From Rhopalosiphum padi (Eukaryota > Arthropoda > Insecta > Hemiptera > Aphididae): a stretch of DNA of 64,000 nt. A program made the position numbers and the translations under genes. Every line of letters begins with the position of its first letter. Within the stretch, counting starts at the first letter, position 1. Of this stretch, positions 47,994 to 62,700 are shown piece after piece. The stretch is from positions 39,407,858 through 39,471,857 of the forward strand of contig NC_083598.1 of NCBI RefSeq assembly GCF_020882245.1. The letters run 5' to 3'. The notes below the pieces were generated by a model. It saw only the letters and a list, made by a program, of their open reading frames with translations, ran no database searches and was not told the DNA's origin.

Positions 47994-50900
47994 TTAAAAG
48001 CTATAAAATCTTAAAATATTAATTAAAAATATTTATTTTGAAACATAAAAATAAAATACTTGGAAAATTAGTGTGGGCATTTAAATGGATTACCTCGTTT
48101 TTTAGTATTACCTAATATGTAAATTTTATATAACTATATAAAATACGAATAACGTAAAATGACCGTCTGCGAGGTCGTTAAAGTTTTCCCGGTGGCAACT
48201 AATAAAATAATATGCAGACATCGAATGGTTTTTTTCGCTTAAAATTATCAAATATACATTTTTTCAATGTTATTCCTACAGTTGCTCTTTTATATATTTC
48301 TTTCGAATTTCCAATTAACACGTTGCAGAGAATGCGTTTTTTCCAGATAGGTTACTTATTATTTTTTATTAATTTGACTCGAAATAATTATATTCACGAA
48401 GTTGCCACATTTATTTGAGTTGTTTTCGGAGTCTCGTCGGCGTGCTAATAGTCTTATCATAAATAATATACGTTTTATATTTATATTATATAATATTATG
48501 TAGGTATGCGTGCTATTAAAACATAGTTTTCAATATTTTTTTTTTATCGATTTTCAATAATCATAATATTGCAATTCAATTTAATTTATATATTTTAAGA
48601 TTATAATATGATGCAGTTGAGGTATTTTTTTTTTTATTCTGTAAACACTAATTCTGGACCAAAACTTGTTGTTTGTTTCCAAGATTGTTAATATTCTGAA
48701 ATATATTTTCTTAGATTATTTAATTGACGTATATTCCTATTTTTACACATAGTCATCTTATCATTAAATTACTATTATAGTTTATAATATATTCATATAT
48801 ACAGTGCTACATAAATAGATAAAGGTATGATTTATATTTATAGAATGTAAAAAATATGGATTAGAGATTTTTTTACGATTGTTGTAAGTAAGTTTTACTT
48901 ACTTAGTACTTAGTAGTGCAAGATAAGTCAATTGCGGACAACGATCGAATTACGTAATCCGAATTCCGAAATGGGTAAATAAAAATTAGTTAGTTAGTGA
49001 GCTTATAGAATCTATAGTCCTGAACGTTGTCGGTTTCAATTAAATACAAAAAAAATTCTATACGCAGTGAACCGATTTGTGACCGGACAGTGATCGACGA
49101 CGACAAACTGTAATAAAGCACTATAAAAATTATTATTAATAAGTAATAACATTATAATTTTTATTTGTATCTATAAAATAGTAATATTTAATGAAATATA
49201 AAATGTTGATGTAAATGCGATTTAACATTTCTATAATGCTACACAAGATATTATATTGTAATAACGACGTTTATGTTTTTCGTTTTTCAGGTACCTACTT
49301 AACTTTTGTGTCCTTCTATTTCGGCACTCATTTCAAACGTTAACCATTTATAAATACATAAAACAATACAGTCTGACCAACGTTTTTAATTTTTAATTTT
49401 TCGACTTAGCGGTGATCAATCTTATTATTTTTTATTGAATACATTTATCACTGTAAATCGTCGTCGTGTACATAACATAATATACAGAGTATAGAGGATT
49501 CAAAAGGAGGAGAAGGAGGAAGAAGATGAGGACCTCGGAAAAGGAGACTATTAGAATATCAAAAACACATTACGCAAGCGAATTCGAATTCGCGATATTG
49601 TCAAGACTCTTGACTCAAGAGGATAAATTATGCATAAAAAAATCAGACGGCACACCCCGAAACGCTGCTGCAGTCCAAACGTTTATTTTGGCATTAAATA
49701 TAACATTCTTTTAATACATTATTAAAGGTGTGTGCAAGCTGTTCGATTTCGTAATCGTTGGCATCAATAGATTTCTTTTCTTTTCTTTTTTTTCTTTTTT
49801 TTTTATTATTATTATTATTATTTTTACTTCATTGTTATTTTTAGTACCTAACTTTACGTTATACTGCCTATTATTTAGATGCCGATAAATTCGTATTTCA
49901 TTCGGATTACTTTTAATTAATTATATTATGAATGTATATATGGTGCTATACTCAATATAAAACATCATAATATTATATATAATTACTCCCGTCCGCCAAA
50001 CAACTGTGTATAGATGTATCCCTCTACATTTCGCTAACTTGGTCGGGAAGAGTATAACATAACTATTATTATGTGTGTATATTGTATAGTGTACATTTGT
50101 AACTCTGTATTTGTCGTTATACTTTTTTTGCACCCAACAAGATGGTCGCCCAGCCCCCAGAGCCTCCTTGCGACTTATTGTTACAATATACGTGTGTATT
50201 GAAACCACGATGTCGTAAGGAGTTGAAAGATTTTTCCACCAAACCGCAATAGGACAATCCCTTTGCCCGTCGTCACCACCGCCACTCATAAATCTCGTTA
50301 GGTTAGGTATCTAAGAAAAATATCGAAAAACGCCAATTTATTTTTTGACGGTAGAGGTGGTTCCAGCTCGATTGTTAGACAACCGTGTACATATATTAAT
50401 CGATGTATATCTATCTATTATTATCTGTAATAGTATTTATGCACGTTTATGTATTATATACTTAATTCATGTGTATAGTGTATACTGATCATCTTTATAT
50501 TTTATATATAGACGTATCGCTCATTCTTCGCACCGCCGAAATGCTAACAATCGTCGCGTTATTATAACGTTTACAATGTCTGTCGATTGCTCGACGATAC
50601 TGTATAATATTCATGCTGAGAGATGTTGGTCACTTGTCGTCCGAACGGATATTAGAGATCAACCGACAATATTCGCCGTATCATTTTTTTTATCTAGTTT
50701 CCTTTTATCGTGTACTATATTTCGTCATCGTCGCCACACTCCACTCTTCCCCTCCCTCACCGGCACGTGGTACGTTTCTAAGACACACGTCGTCGTGTAT
50801 TTTATGCGAAGTAGAAGAAAGGAAAATCGTGTTTATATTTTATTTTTTACTTTTTTTTTAAAAGTAACGGTTTTACTATTTTCATTATTAAAATGTTTTT

Positions 50901-53900
50901 TTTTTTTTTTTACTTCCGTCTCCTCGTACATGATATTATAAATAAGTGTGTATCATATGTCCCTCTTTTGAAATGTACAATTTTAAACATGATATATTAT
51001 TATATTTATTGTATTTTTATTTTTTTAGTTTTATTTAGTTGTTAATTTATTATTAATTGCCTAATATTGTTTTCCTATCGAAAATATTAATCTAGTGATA
51101 TTTAGATATAGTTGTAAAAAAATGAAATAATATATTAAATTGAAAAAAGAACTGAATATTGTAATGATAACAATTCATATAACGTTATGTTATAGTTTAT
51201 ACGACGAGGAGCCCGCCAGTTGGTTATAACCACACCACACCACAGTAACTATAATTCTAATAAGTGATTCTGCTTAGTGATAATATCATTATTATTATAT
51301 CAAATATCAAAAAAAAAGCAATAATGTATGTTGGTTTTAAACTTTATATTATTATGTATACTTATAAATATAATATATAATTCATATTATATTAAGTTGT
51401 ATGTAATTGATAGATAAAAACTCTTAAATTCTATGTAGTATGTACATTATAATATATATGTATATTTATTATAAAAACAGGTTGCTATATTAATACTATT
51501 TATTTTTTTTTTTTACCTCAAACTATTTAATCTCGTCGTTCTACACAGTATATTACCTTTATACTTTATATGTAGCCATATCAGGTAAAAGTTGTATGAA
51601 TACACCTACGGCGATGACAATAACAGGTCGAGAACATCTTCGTGGGCGTTCAAATTGAAATAAGAGGCACCTGGTGACGTTTTTTTTTTCGATGATTAGA
51701 CTAACATGATTGGTTCTTTCTTTATAAAACGACACAATTTCAAAAATTGATAAATGCTCAAGTAAAAGCAAAGAATTAATATTCCAATTGGTACATACAA
51801 TTCGTTTTACACTCCTGGAGGCTGCAATGAGGTTTAGCAAAATTGACTAAACTGTGACTGTGTGGATTGGACGCGCGTTGTATGGTAGATTTTAACGATC
51901 GCTCGTGTGTTCTACACTCAAATATTCTATACGAAAACGAAAGATGTTATTCCATTGAATATTTGTCTAGGTATATGGTATGTAATAATTTATTACCTAT
52001 AATATGTATTTATGTGTTGTAGTCAGTAGTCACACTGATACTGAGGTGATTTTATAGTGCGCTGCCGAAATGTCGTTTACCAACGAATCGTTATATAGTA
52101 TTATCTGTAAATCGTTGAATTACTGAATAGGTATTATTATCATTTATCTTTAGGTACCTATTACCTACGTAAATAATAATTGTCAATAAATAGGACGATA
52201 CTTTTCGTAAATACATAGGTACCATAGGAAGTTGCTGTTTGTCCCTTAAAATTTGTAGGGGCAAATTATATCTTTTGAATATTTTTAAAATTCTTTAATT
52301 TATTGTATATTACAAAACATTCATTTATCTTTTTAAATCATCTGCTTGTCGCTTGAGCATCAATATTACCTATGTATCTGTGTGCGTATATATATTATTT
52401 AGTCATTAAAATATTTATATTGTATAGTTACCTACTTTATAATACAACATCCACGATAATGTTAAATAAATATCCTTTATTTGACAAACAAGCAGCAAAA
52501 TATTAATATTATACGAGGAAACGATTATTTTTCTCCATACCCGTTACTGCATAATATATTGAAAAAAAATATCAAAACGCATAAGCCGACGCGTAATTAT
52601 TGCATTTGTTCAATATCAATATTACCATAAATGCATATACATTATACATATTATTATAAATTCTTATTTGTTGTCATTAAAAACAACAACAAAAATATTT
52701 ACATTATTATTAGGTATTATAGTTCATAATAATTAGAAAGAGTTTCATCGTCATCTTATGCAGCAGTCGCAGATGATAGTGCAGTATACATGTATTATAT
52801 TATATAATATATATATATATATAGGTATAAATATATTTATTTATACATACTTATTAATACATATTAGTAAGATAGCGAATATATAGTAATATAGGCAATA
52901 TAGCTACAGATTGATAAAAATAATTATTAAGTAACGATTTCCACCGAAAATGTAATATTTGAATACGGACAAAGAAGGTTAATACTTAACGATGAAGATA
53001 TACAGTAGACATTGCTAAATGTACGGAATGATGATGGATAATATGTGGCCAAACAACGTAAGTACTTGTAGATATTATTTATAGATATATATAAATATAG
53101 CATAGTATTTAAATATTTCAAAAGTTCATGTTATCAATATGGTTCTTTTGACTTTTTGAGCTTTGAATTATGGGAGCGCCAACGTACTTATTATAACATT
53201 AGTACTTCATTTGTTTTGATAGTTGTATAATTGAATACCTATACATCCTATTAGATAATCGTTGTAATGTATTTGTTAAATACTTTCTATCATGGTTTAA
53301 TAATAAATATAAAAAATAAAATACTTAGTAATAATGTACTGTAAAACGAAAATAAAACTAGAATATATCAGCACTGGAAGGCTGTCGAAATATTCTTTCG
53401 TTTGATAATCGGTCGATTTATGGTACCTACGTGTCGTGGCTGTAACAACGTGAATTCGGAAACTCGTAGGCGAGTTCATTATTTTAGTTGTTTTTATTTT
53501 TACAAGACGGCAAAAATGTAAAAAATCTTAGTTTACGTAAGTTTAAGTATAATTTTGAAATTCGAAAGACATACTATAAGTATTACTGCTGTAAACAATT
53601 TTTGTTAGTCAAAATAATTTTTTTGTAGTTTAAAAAAAATAAATGATTAAACGATTTTTAGTAATTACTTGATCTAATTCGGTTGAAAACCACTACAGAC
53701 ACTTTAAAATACCGTTCGGCGAAGCTCATTTGCTCATGTAATATGATTTTTGTGATGCACTCTCGTCGAATATCTTTTATTATTATATGTATATTGTGTA
53801 ATGTGTATAAGTCTATATGATTTATAATCATATATGTCGCTGTTGTTACCACTTACCTGTATACACGTTGGCTGCTGGCGTGCTGCAACTGTAGATATAT

Positions 53901-55080
53901 ATATTACATAGTATGTACCTGTGCAATTTGTATCTTATGGGGATCGGAAGACCGTTAGAAAAATGTACGTTTTTCATTTCGACGGAAACGATTAAATGCG
54001 GTTTTGCGGTACAAGAGCGTGGCTTGTCATTACGAGTTAGATTTTGTGTTTTCCGCAATGAAACGTAATTTTTTTTTCAATAATACTATATAGACTATAT
54101 AGTAGTATATATAGCGGAGTTTGGTCGATTAGATGTCTTCAAAAACGCCATCCACTGGCCAATTAAATGGTGGTATTAGGTACCTATATGTATATGTATC
54201 TAAAAATAACTATCTAATCATAATATAGTAAAGTCGATTGGCGTAGAGATGATCAATTTGTGTGGTACCTATAGCTAAGTATGTAATATGTATATACAAT
54301 ATATACGTGTGATATTATAAGTAATATATAAATTACCTAATAAGTACCTAATAGGTGTGGTCCAATTATTTAACAATAGGTATCAATGTTTTAATCTTCT
54401 ATCTTTTCTTTTCTATTTATTATTTTTTTGAAAACAACATAATTTATAATCACAATATGAAAATAATTAAGCTCGACAAATTAATAGATAGTGTATACTA
54501 TACATAATTTAAACATGACATGGACAATGTAGCTCATAAATTGATGTATACTCCTAGGCGGAATTATAAACAATTTTACTACATTCGGTATCAAAAAAAG
54601 GAGAAATTACTGGTAAAATATTGTTTGGGGCGTAACTGCGTAACTAGAGTGTGTCACCACTAAAATGTTGCGAAATAAATAAATCGCAATTAAAATGCAT
54701 AAATGATAAAATTAAAATTAAGAGTTTCAATATGTCATTACACTGCTACCTGATGATTAAAATAATAATAATATGCCATTATATATATTATAAGGTCTCT
54801 TTTCTATCAATTATTAACACCAGAAAATCCGTAAGATTCATGGGATGAAATTTGATACAAATTATTTTTAAATGTCAAGTAAGATATTTATTTATTTTAA
54901 AGGTCTAATTAAGCGAAGGAAGATAACTAAATGTGATATCTCACTATTATTTATTAATATTGATTAAAATTCAACGGTATATGAATGAAGATTGTTTTAC
55001 GTGGTCGCCATATTTTCCGTTGTACATATATAAATAAATAATATTACGTACTTAGTACCTACTATTATACCCAACCTAAA
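47994..55080. other. 7-kb region without a supportable gene
   Basis: Mostly AT-rich with several GC-richer patches: 49490-49690, 50140-50310, 50510-50800, 51590-51900 and 53940-54060. Some open frames of 60-122 codons cross these patches, for example at 49526-49714 (+), 49921-50289 (-), 50576-50941 (+) and 51559-51840 (-). None has a recognisable domain, and two run through T-rich or A-rich low complexity. They could include unrecognised 5' UTR exons. AAT/ATT microsatellite-like runs occur at about 49804-49821. Confidence 0.4.
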
Positions 55081-55683
55081 TATTTAGGCTTTAGGGTGAA
55101 GTGTGCGTCTTTGTCGTGGACGGCCGTGTCATGATTGCGCTTACACGACACATTGCACGCGCGTCACACGAGTTATTTTCCGCAGTTTTTCGTGTGAATT
55201 TTGACGTCGACGTGCCGTATAATACATATATATGCATTATGTATATAATATACATATAATTTAACTCGTGCGTGGACGTAATTGGCGGCGGGTCGAGACT
55301 ACGATGCGTCGTAGTTTACATTTCCTCAATTTTTCCCGGTTTATTTTCCTCTCTCAGACCACTTCATCGTATATGTGTGCGTGCTGAAGTCAGATTATCG
55401 ACGGTTTAAAATAATTTTTAATGCGTACACGAATAATAATACATAACACACACGTGGCGGTTACAACAAAAGAACTACGCGAGAACAAGGGAAATATTAT
55501 GAATTAACTGAATTTTGATTTTTTACGTTTATGGTTAAGAAAAGTTCAACGACACACGCCGCGAACTCGTGGAAACCGTAGAAAATCGCAACTCAACTGC
55601 AGCATCAGTGACCTCCTGCTGTAATATACTCGTGGATCTACAACGACGAGGGACGGCGGTGGCTGATCAATTTATTAAAATAA
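55081..55683 (+). promoter_or_regulatory. CpG-rich promoter / non-coding first exon candidate
   Basis: A 600-bp island with many CpG dinucleotides (CACGCGCGTCACACGAG, GGCGGCGGGTCGAGAC, CGACGAGGGACGGCGG) in an otherwise CpG-poor, AT-rich region. It ends at a good plus-strand donor, AATAA|GTAAGG, with the intron starting at 55684. There is no long ORF, so it would be a 5' UTR exon. The gene it serves would lie to the right, perhaps reached by a very long first intron. Orientation rests only on the donor. Confidence 0.4.
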
Positions 55684-58600
55684 GTAAGGACCATGTTTTA
55701 ATTTAAATCGCTATTTCTTATTAATATTTTTAATCTGATTAAAATAATACAATAAAAACAATTAGTATGAATCAAAAGTTGAATGTGCAATTTTTTTTTC
55801 AACATAGTTTTGCACTTCTATTATAATTTGATAGATAATATCGTCAATTTATCATTCAGTCAAATATTACAAGTCTTAAAAAAATATTTTAGTATTTTCA
55901 TCCTTTTTCAAGATTAATCTTTTGTTTATTTAACTATTAGTTTTAGACTGTGCATATTTTTACCGCACAAATATAATATATTTATGGTCTATACCAAATA
56001 GTGTTTGATCCGATATTATAATGTTTTCTATAATATGAATAATAAATAATGAACCATATAATCAATGATATAATACCTATATTTTCTACTTATCTTATCA
56101 ATATCAGGTAAATCTTTCGTCATTTTAAATTAAAAAGCAAAACTTTTGGCTTTATGCGATTTTTATACAATATTGATATTTTTAAACTGTTGTATAAAAT
56201 AAAAAAATTTGGTCAAGTCATATTATACCTATATTAAAAATGTTATTGATATAAGTTCTCCTCAAATAAAAGCAAAAAAAAAAAAATATAAAACAGAATA
56301 CAATAAAAAGATTATAGGAGTATAATATGATGTAAAAGAAATCTGAAATTTTCAACTGCATATTTTGCTAATGTATAAAATCACATTTAAAATGCGTAAT
56401 GTGTATATGATATCAATACGATTTAAATAAGTTTAGCCTGAAAGTGATAATATTTTATAAAAGCGTTTTACACACAATACAGTATGAGTGAGTTATATAT
56501 TATTACACAATATATCAAGCAATAATTTATCGACCGCTGAATGGAGTATGTGTTGCAGTACACGTCTAATATAGTATAGAAATAATAAAAATGTATGCAC
56601 TATTATAATATTATTATAATGCCTATCGCGCGCATATTTTACGATTATTATAATATATTATAATATGTTCGTTAAACGCGAATAGAATAAACCGGACATA
56701 AATAATACAGTGTAATAAGTTTTGACACGTTAATATTACATAATATTCCGTCTGTTCTTTTCCCCGGTTTTTCGCGGCGTAGTTTCCGTTTTATTATCGT
56801 GAAAATATTATACTAGAACATGTGTATACCACTATTATACGCCTGCAGTATAGTGCAGTATACGTCCTACATAATATAATTAACGCGGACGCGAAAAGTT
56901 TCATCTGAACGCGCTGATTTATATACTCGTTTTACGAAATTGATATAAATTATATAAGCGCCTCAATAATTATACGTGTATTTATAAACATTGCGATTTG
57001 CAGCTTGTACGCATAATATGATATATGAATGTTATATACTAATAATGTACACCGAAGACATTAAACAATATGTTTTTCTTCAACAGAGTAACAAAAAAAA
57101 CAATTCCCTCTTATTGAGAATATGCTTTATAAATTTGTATAATCTGCAGATTACAATTTAATATCAATATTTTCATTAGATACATTTTCTAATCTTACTG
57201 AATAATTTAGTTAAACACGTAAGTAATTATTATTGTTTTTTTTTTTTTGTAGCTCAATAAAATACATTTTTTTTTAATTAACATATTTTTAAGTTACACG
57301 TTTAATATGATATTCAGATGTGATAAATTATTTATTTTGTCAGTTGTTTAATATTTTATAATCATATATTTGTCATGTAATGAGTGTATATTATGTGTGT
57401 TTAATTCATCATGTTCGACCAAATCTCGGTTCTCGGTTTTTCGTGCTGGTATTATTTTATAATGATATTATCGTTGTTATTATTATTATTAAAGTGGCGT
57501 TGAAATAGCGGGAAATATGCTGGATGCGGTGTGGCTTGTATGAAAAAATAAAAAATATATATGTACATTGTTCCATGATTGCACCATATTACATTTCGTA
57601 GTCTTCGAGTAAAATACAAAATATTTATTTCAATTTTAAACAAAGAAATAATATATTTACGAGCTACGATATACCAGTATACATTATGAACACATAATTT
57701 GATGGGTATTGCGATGACACGATGACTGATGAGTGATAGGACGCATTGAAAAAAAAAGATATTACATCGAAAGCAAAGTCATTTATCGGCTATCCTTGTG
57801 ACGTATCCTTACGCGTAACTAACTATTCATCAGTCTGTCCTTTATACAGATGGTGTAGGACCGAATTAAAATTCGGCGGTACTCTTTAGGCCAATAACTT
57901 TGGTAATTAACTGTTAATAAATGAAGACAAATTTACAAGTTAAAGTTGTTAAATAGAAATCTAATGATTAGGTCCAGACTTTAAAAAGAAGATTAGAGGT
58001 GATTCCAAGGCAGGTCCTAGAGGACGAGCTCCTCAACCCTGTATTTCTAAAAATGTGTATATTGTTAAAATACAAATTAAAAAGAAAACATATAATATTA
58101 TACAATCGAGTATTATAATATATAGACACTTACAAGTGTGTAGTTATAGGGGTATGTATAAATTAACTAAAATAATATAAAATGTACTATGGTATAATGG
58201 AATTATTATGAATATTATGATTTAAACCCTTCCCCACACAAATAAGTCTCTGGAGACGCTCCTGACGGGAGTGCAGTTCGAAATTGTTTGTCTTGCTGCG
58301 CATGCAAAGGGGAAAAAGGTTACATACTTGAATTTGAATCTTTTTAAAATAGTGTGGTTCTTTATGGCAGTAAATAAATCTGAATCAAATCCAAAGTCAT
58401 ATACGTTCAAAATATAATAATATGTAATCGTTGTACAGTTACTGTATGTTTAAGTATCTACTGTTTACTACGGATAATATAGTTACACACTTACACAATG
58501 TAACTACGCGTACAATATGTTCACACAAAATATATATATATATATACGTTGATATAAATATATTATTTCATATAATATGCGTATACGATATATTTCTTAT

Positions 58601-58806
58601 TATTTGTATTTTTTTTTTTGCTTATCAATTTATCGTACATCTGAAATCGATGAAAAAAAATAATTGTTTGTAATTTCCAATTTGCACTGTATTATTCCGG
58701 TCGAATGACAGCAGGACATTACTTTAGTGAAATATAAGAGTACGACGTATCGTTCGAACATACATAGGTACACCGTACACGTATAATGTACGTTTACACG
58801 ACTATA
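55684..58806. other. AT-rich stretch, possible long first intron
   Basis: No exon with family resemblance. It includes an ATT-repeat run at about 57475-57490. Frames at 57452-57643 (-) and 58222-58410 (-) lack recognisable domains. Confidence 0.35.
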
Positions 58807-59776
58807 CAGGGTGATTTCAAATTTTTGCATTTGGAAGTTTGAATATACTTAAAAACCATATTCTTAAGTTTTTTGTACTACTTAATAAGAAGTGTCCTGG
58901 TGATAAAAAATTATGTTTTTAAAATGAGAATCCCTTTTTTTAATGTAATTAATTATTAAGTGGATAATTTGTTTGAAAATATTGATGTACCTAATTCAAA
59001 ATTCAATCGAGTATTTTTTCAGTTAGAAATTTTATACTTAGGCTAATAATCCTAAAAAAAAAAGTACATTCATTATATCTTATTAATACTATAAAGTAAT
59101 TAAAAAATAACTTGTTAAAATTTTAGTTTTGGTTTTAACGTCGAATAAAATATATTCGCTATATAACTTACAGTATTTCACAGATCACTATTTTAACTGT
59201 AGTTATAAAAAAATCTCAAAAATAATGTGTTTAAATATATTTAAAAATTCCAAAAAATCAAAATTTGAATAAGTTCGTTATTTAACAGGTGGAAAAAAGG
59301 GAGTGATCATGGCGCTATGGTAAACTACTTTGTATATATTAGATATCATATTATACTAGTTACGGTGGTTGTCTCGTGCAAAAATAATAATAATAGTTTA
59401 TAATAACGAATTAAATACTTACATAAGTCTGAAATTCGCTATGAATTATACAAAAGCACCATCGCTCACATTCATGTTAAATTTGATCTTTTGAGCGGCC
59501 GCTGTACACATAATTTTTATATATGTGAGCAAAAAGTGTGGTAGGTACAGTTTTATTGGTGAGGGGAGGGGGGGCTAAATAATTTTGGAGTAGATACCGA
59601 TAAGTAATGAATATTAATATACTATACATTTACGCACGCACAGTTGTATAATTATTTAAGGTATCTATCTTGTAAAGTTATTATTATTTGTCACTCAAAC
59701 ATCAGAATTTAAATAATAAAAAGGTCTAATAATTTAAATTTAGAAATTTTTTGAGTAAGCTTAACAAATCACCCTG
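58807..59776. mobile_element. TIR element with TA duplication, 970 bp
   Basis: Begins CAGGGTGATTT and ends AAATCACCCTG, a perfect 11-bp inverted repeat, with TA immediately outside both ends (58805-58806 and 59777-59778). The interior is AT-rich, has a G-rich patch (GAGGGGAGGGGGGG near 59560) and no transposase ORF. Its terminus is shared with the foldback element at 28288-28909, suggesting one family mobilised by the same transposase. TA targets fit Tc1/mariner-like transposition. Confidence 0.75.
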
Positions 59777-59778
59777 TA

Positions 59779-62700
59779 CATATTAAAGATATATTTAGCG
59801 GATGGAGACATTTTTTGCATATTTGCGTCCATAATTTTTTGTAATATTGTTGGGAATTATTTAAAAAACATTAATCTCATAATTATTATGTTACGCACCA
59901 ACAAATGGAATAAGTGTTGTGAATTGTGATCATGTTGCTTGATAAGCTAGGTTAGGTCAAAATTATCGTATATTATGATCAAATATAATTTACATAATTC
60001 ACAATTTTTACATTTATAAGACATATATGAATTGGAAGGGGTAAAGCAGTATAAAACTGAGGCTAAACAATTCTGAATTTGTCTTTGAAAACTAATAAAT
60101 TTAATTTTTAGTAAAATACAATCAATAGTGTATACAGCACATTTTTTGAGTCAATATTTTAAAAAATAGAAAATTTTAATTAAATGTATGCAACGTATGT
60201 AATCCTTGTCTGTTGTCATGAATACATACAAGAATATGATTACTATATTATATTCAATTTATATGTTCATTTAAGCCTATCCTTGCATTATACGCATAAC
60301 CAGTCACTTTGGCAGTTCGGCGTATAATAATAGGTACACCATTATACGCTTCTTGGTCTTTTCGACAATTATGGCGCAATAATATAAATTAAAAATACAA
60401 ATGATTTTATTTTATTCACGATTGTCGTAAATTGTGTTATTTTTATTTTTTTAAATATATAAAAACCTAATGAAAAAAATATAAATGATAGTTTAGGATA
60501 GTCAATTATTGCAAACGTGATTAGTCGCGTATTGGTTTATATGACATTCATATTATTGGTATCAAACTTAAGTTTTATTTTTGCCTGTGAATGATTTTAG
60601 AAATATTTTTCAAATCATACTTAATTAATTATAATGACTTGATTACAAGGTATGTGTAGTCTTAAATAGTTAAATACACAGGCGTGTAAATATTTGTTTA
60701 ACAGAACACAAAAAATATTATTTAAGTGCTGTTGTTTTGACCATAGCGCGACTAACGACGGGTTAATAATAATGTTACATCAGACATTTTCGAAAACGAT
60801 ACATTTTTAAATACCTACACAATTATTATTCTTCTAAATTCTAAAATATTATGATTAAATATTCTTAAGTTTTTATTATAATATAAATTATAAGGCAATT
60901 AAGGCCTCATTATATACATTTAAAATGTTAATCGGCTGACGATGCAATATTACGGGCGCTGTGGTACTGCTAACCACGGATGGATAGATAGTTGTCAAAA
61001 TTGTTTAGAAATACTAAAACTCCGAACGAGATAATATTGTCCGAATACTTCAGCAGTAATATATCTTTACTTATTTATATATAAAATATCAGCTGATATT
61101 TACATACAGTATTAGATTTTTTTATGTTTTACAATTTAAATTATGATATTGGATATCATTAATATCAACCGCGAAGTCGTGTATTCGTCAGGTTGTATCG
61201 TGAAATAATGAAATTACTAACTTTGTTATTTATATTTATATAAACAAATATGATGTTCTGATTATTGACTGAGTATTAATTCAGATTACCAAGACGTTAA
61301 TTTAAGTGAAAATTTTACGTAATGCGTGGTCAGTTTTTATTTAAATTTCTTTGATATGTCTTGGAGGATCTTAGTATAATGTCAAATTGACGATCGTTTA
61401 GTCTATATTATAACATGTCGTGTACTAGTTTATACAAAATAGCGATGTGGACTGGTATGTAGTTATTCTGCATGTCTGTGTTTGTACTTCATATATATGT
61501 ATAGTTTTATAGTATTCTAATATGATAATATATTATGAGCTCTTCATCACAATATATATAGAACTTGGTTGTTCTATTATTCACACGTAATCACGCATTA
61601 TGGTTGTAGTTATGCATAATATTTTTTTTAAAGGAGTCATAATGTTGAGAGCCGCTCTCGGATTAACGTGTATTATTTTATCGTCTAAGAACATAACACT
61701 TAGTCTAATTGCCTATATCCTATACATATATAAATGTATTATACGATACCATCACAGTCGCCATCCAATGAGTTATGTAAAAATGATAAGATATTTTAAT
61801 TTTTCATATTTTCGAGTTGTTTGTATAGAAAGTACAAAATAATCAACGTTGATCAAAATAAAAGTTGGTTTACATATACATTTAATTATAAATATTCAAT
61901 AACAGTGGTTATATGTTGGTAAATATTAAGGGACCAGTAGCAGTGACATCACAAAATATTCTGTGGTGGCATATACATAACTGTCGTATAGGTGATCGAG
62001 GAGCTGTTAAGATCTGTTTAAAAATCCCAATCTATTGTGTATGTGCAAAAAAGGTTTTTACTGTTTTTAAGTATTCATAACAGTAAAAAAAAAAAAGAAA
62101 TACCATGGAAGAACACGTCCTCGTATACGTCCTCGCAGTGGAAACTCGACGTAGGTATAGATGGCACTTACAATTTAATTAACCCAATTTCAATATCATC
62201 TATACCCTTAGAATCTGTGGCCTTGATGCAGTGGCGGCTCAGTGCTAAGAGTGCTAAACACGAAACGTTTGGTTTGTGGTTGTGTCGAAAAAATGCGGCT
62301 TATTCTCCCCAGCTACAGTCAAATCAGTCGATAAAAATATCAGTTTCGCTAACCCAATATAACCAATCAATCGTCAGCAATAACTATTTATCGGTTGTGT
62401 GGCCTATACATTAATGAAATATTTCTCAATTCGGATAAAAATATTCCTATAAATTATTAATTACACTAGATATTATGTGAGAAAAACACGGTCCGGGACG
62501 GTTTTAAGATAAAAAGTGTTTTTCTCGTAATTATTACAGAAATAATACATAGTAATTATGACTGTATGTTGTTGCCGTCCTCGTGATGGGTGGGCTTTAA
62601 ACGACTTATTCTTATCATACAATATTATAACATGCCAGATGCTCTTAAAAATATACAAAGGGGTAAAAATAATTTACGGACGGTGTAAAAATAACGATAT

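Noticed and set aside
49526..49714. 62-codon plus-strand frame starting MRTSEKETIRISK after a purine-rich run
   Set aside because: No recognised domain, the end runs into AT-rich sequence, and there is no splice or conservation support.
49921..50289. 122-codon minus-strand frame starting MSGGGDDGQRDC
   Set aside because: Only the first part is GC-rich; the rest reads like translated AT-rich DNA with no domain. Could mark a promoter but is not defensible as a protein.
50576..50941. 121-codon plus-strand frame with Phe/Leu-rich C-terminus
   Set aside because: Hydrophobicity comes from poly-T runs, and no family resemblance was seen.
58222..58410. 62-codon minus-strand frame with GC-richer start
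   Set aside because: Too short, no domain, no supporting splice structure.
62037..62414. 125-codon plus-strand frame
   Set aside because: Starts through an A-rich run, has no recognisable domain and contains a transposon-end-like CAGTGGCGGCTC without a partner.
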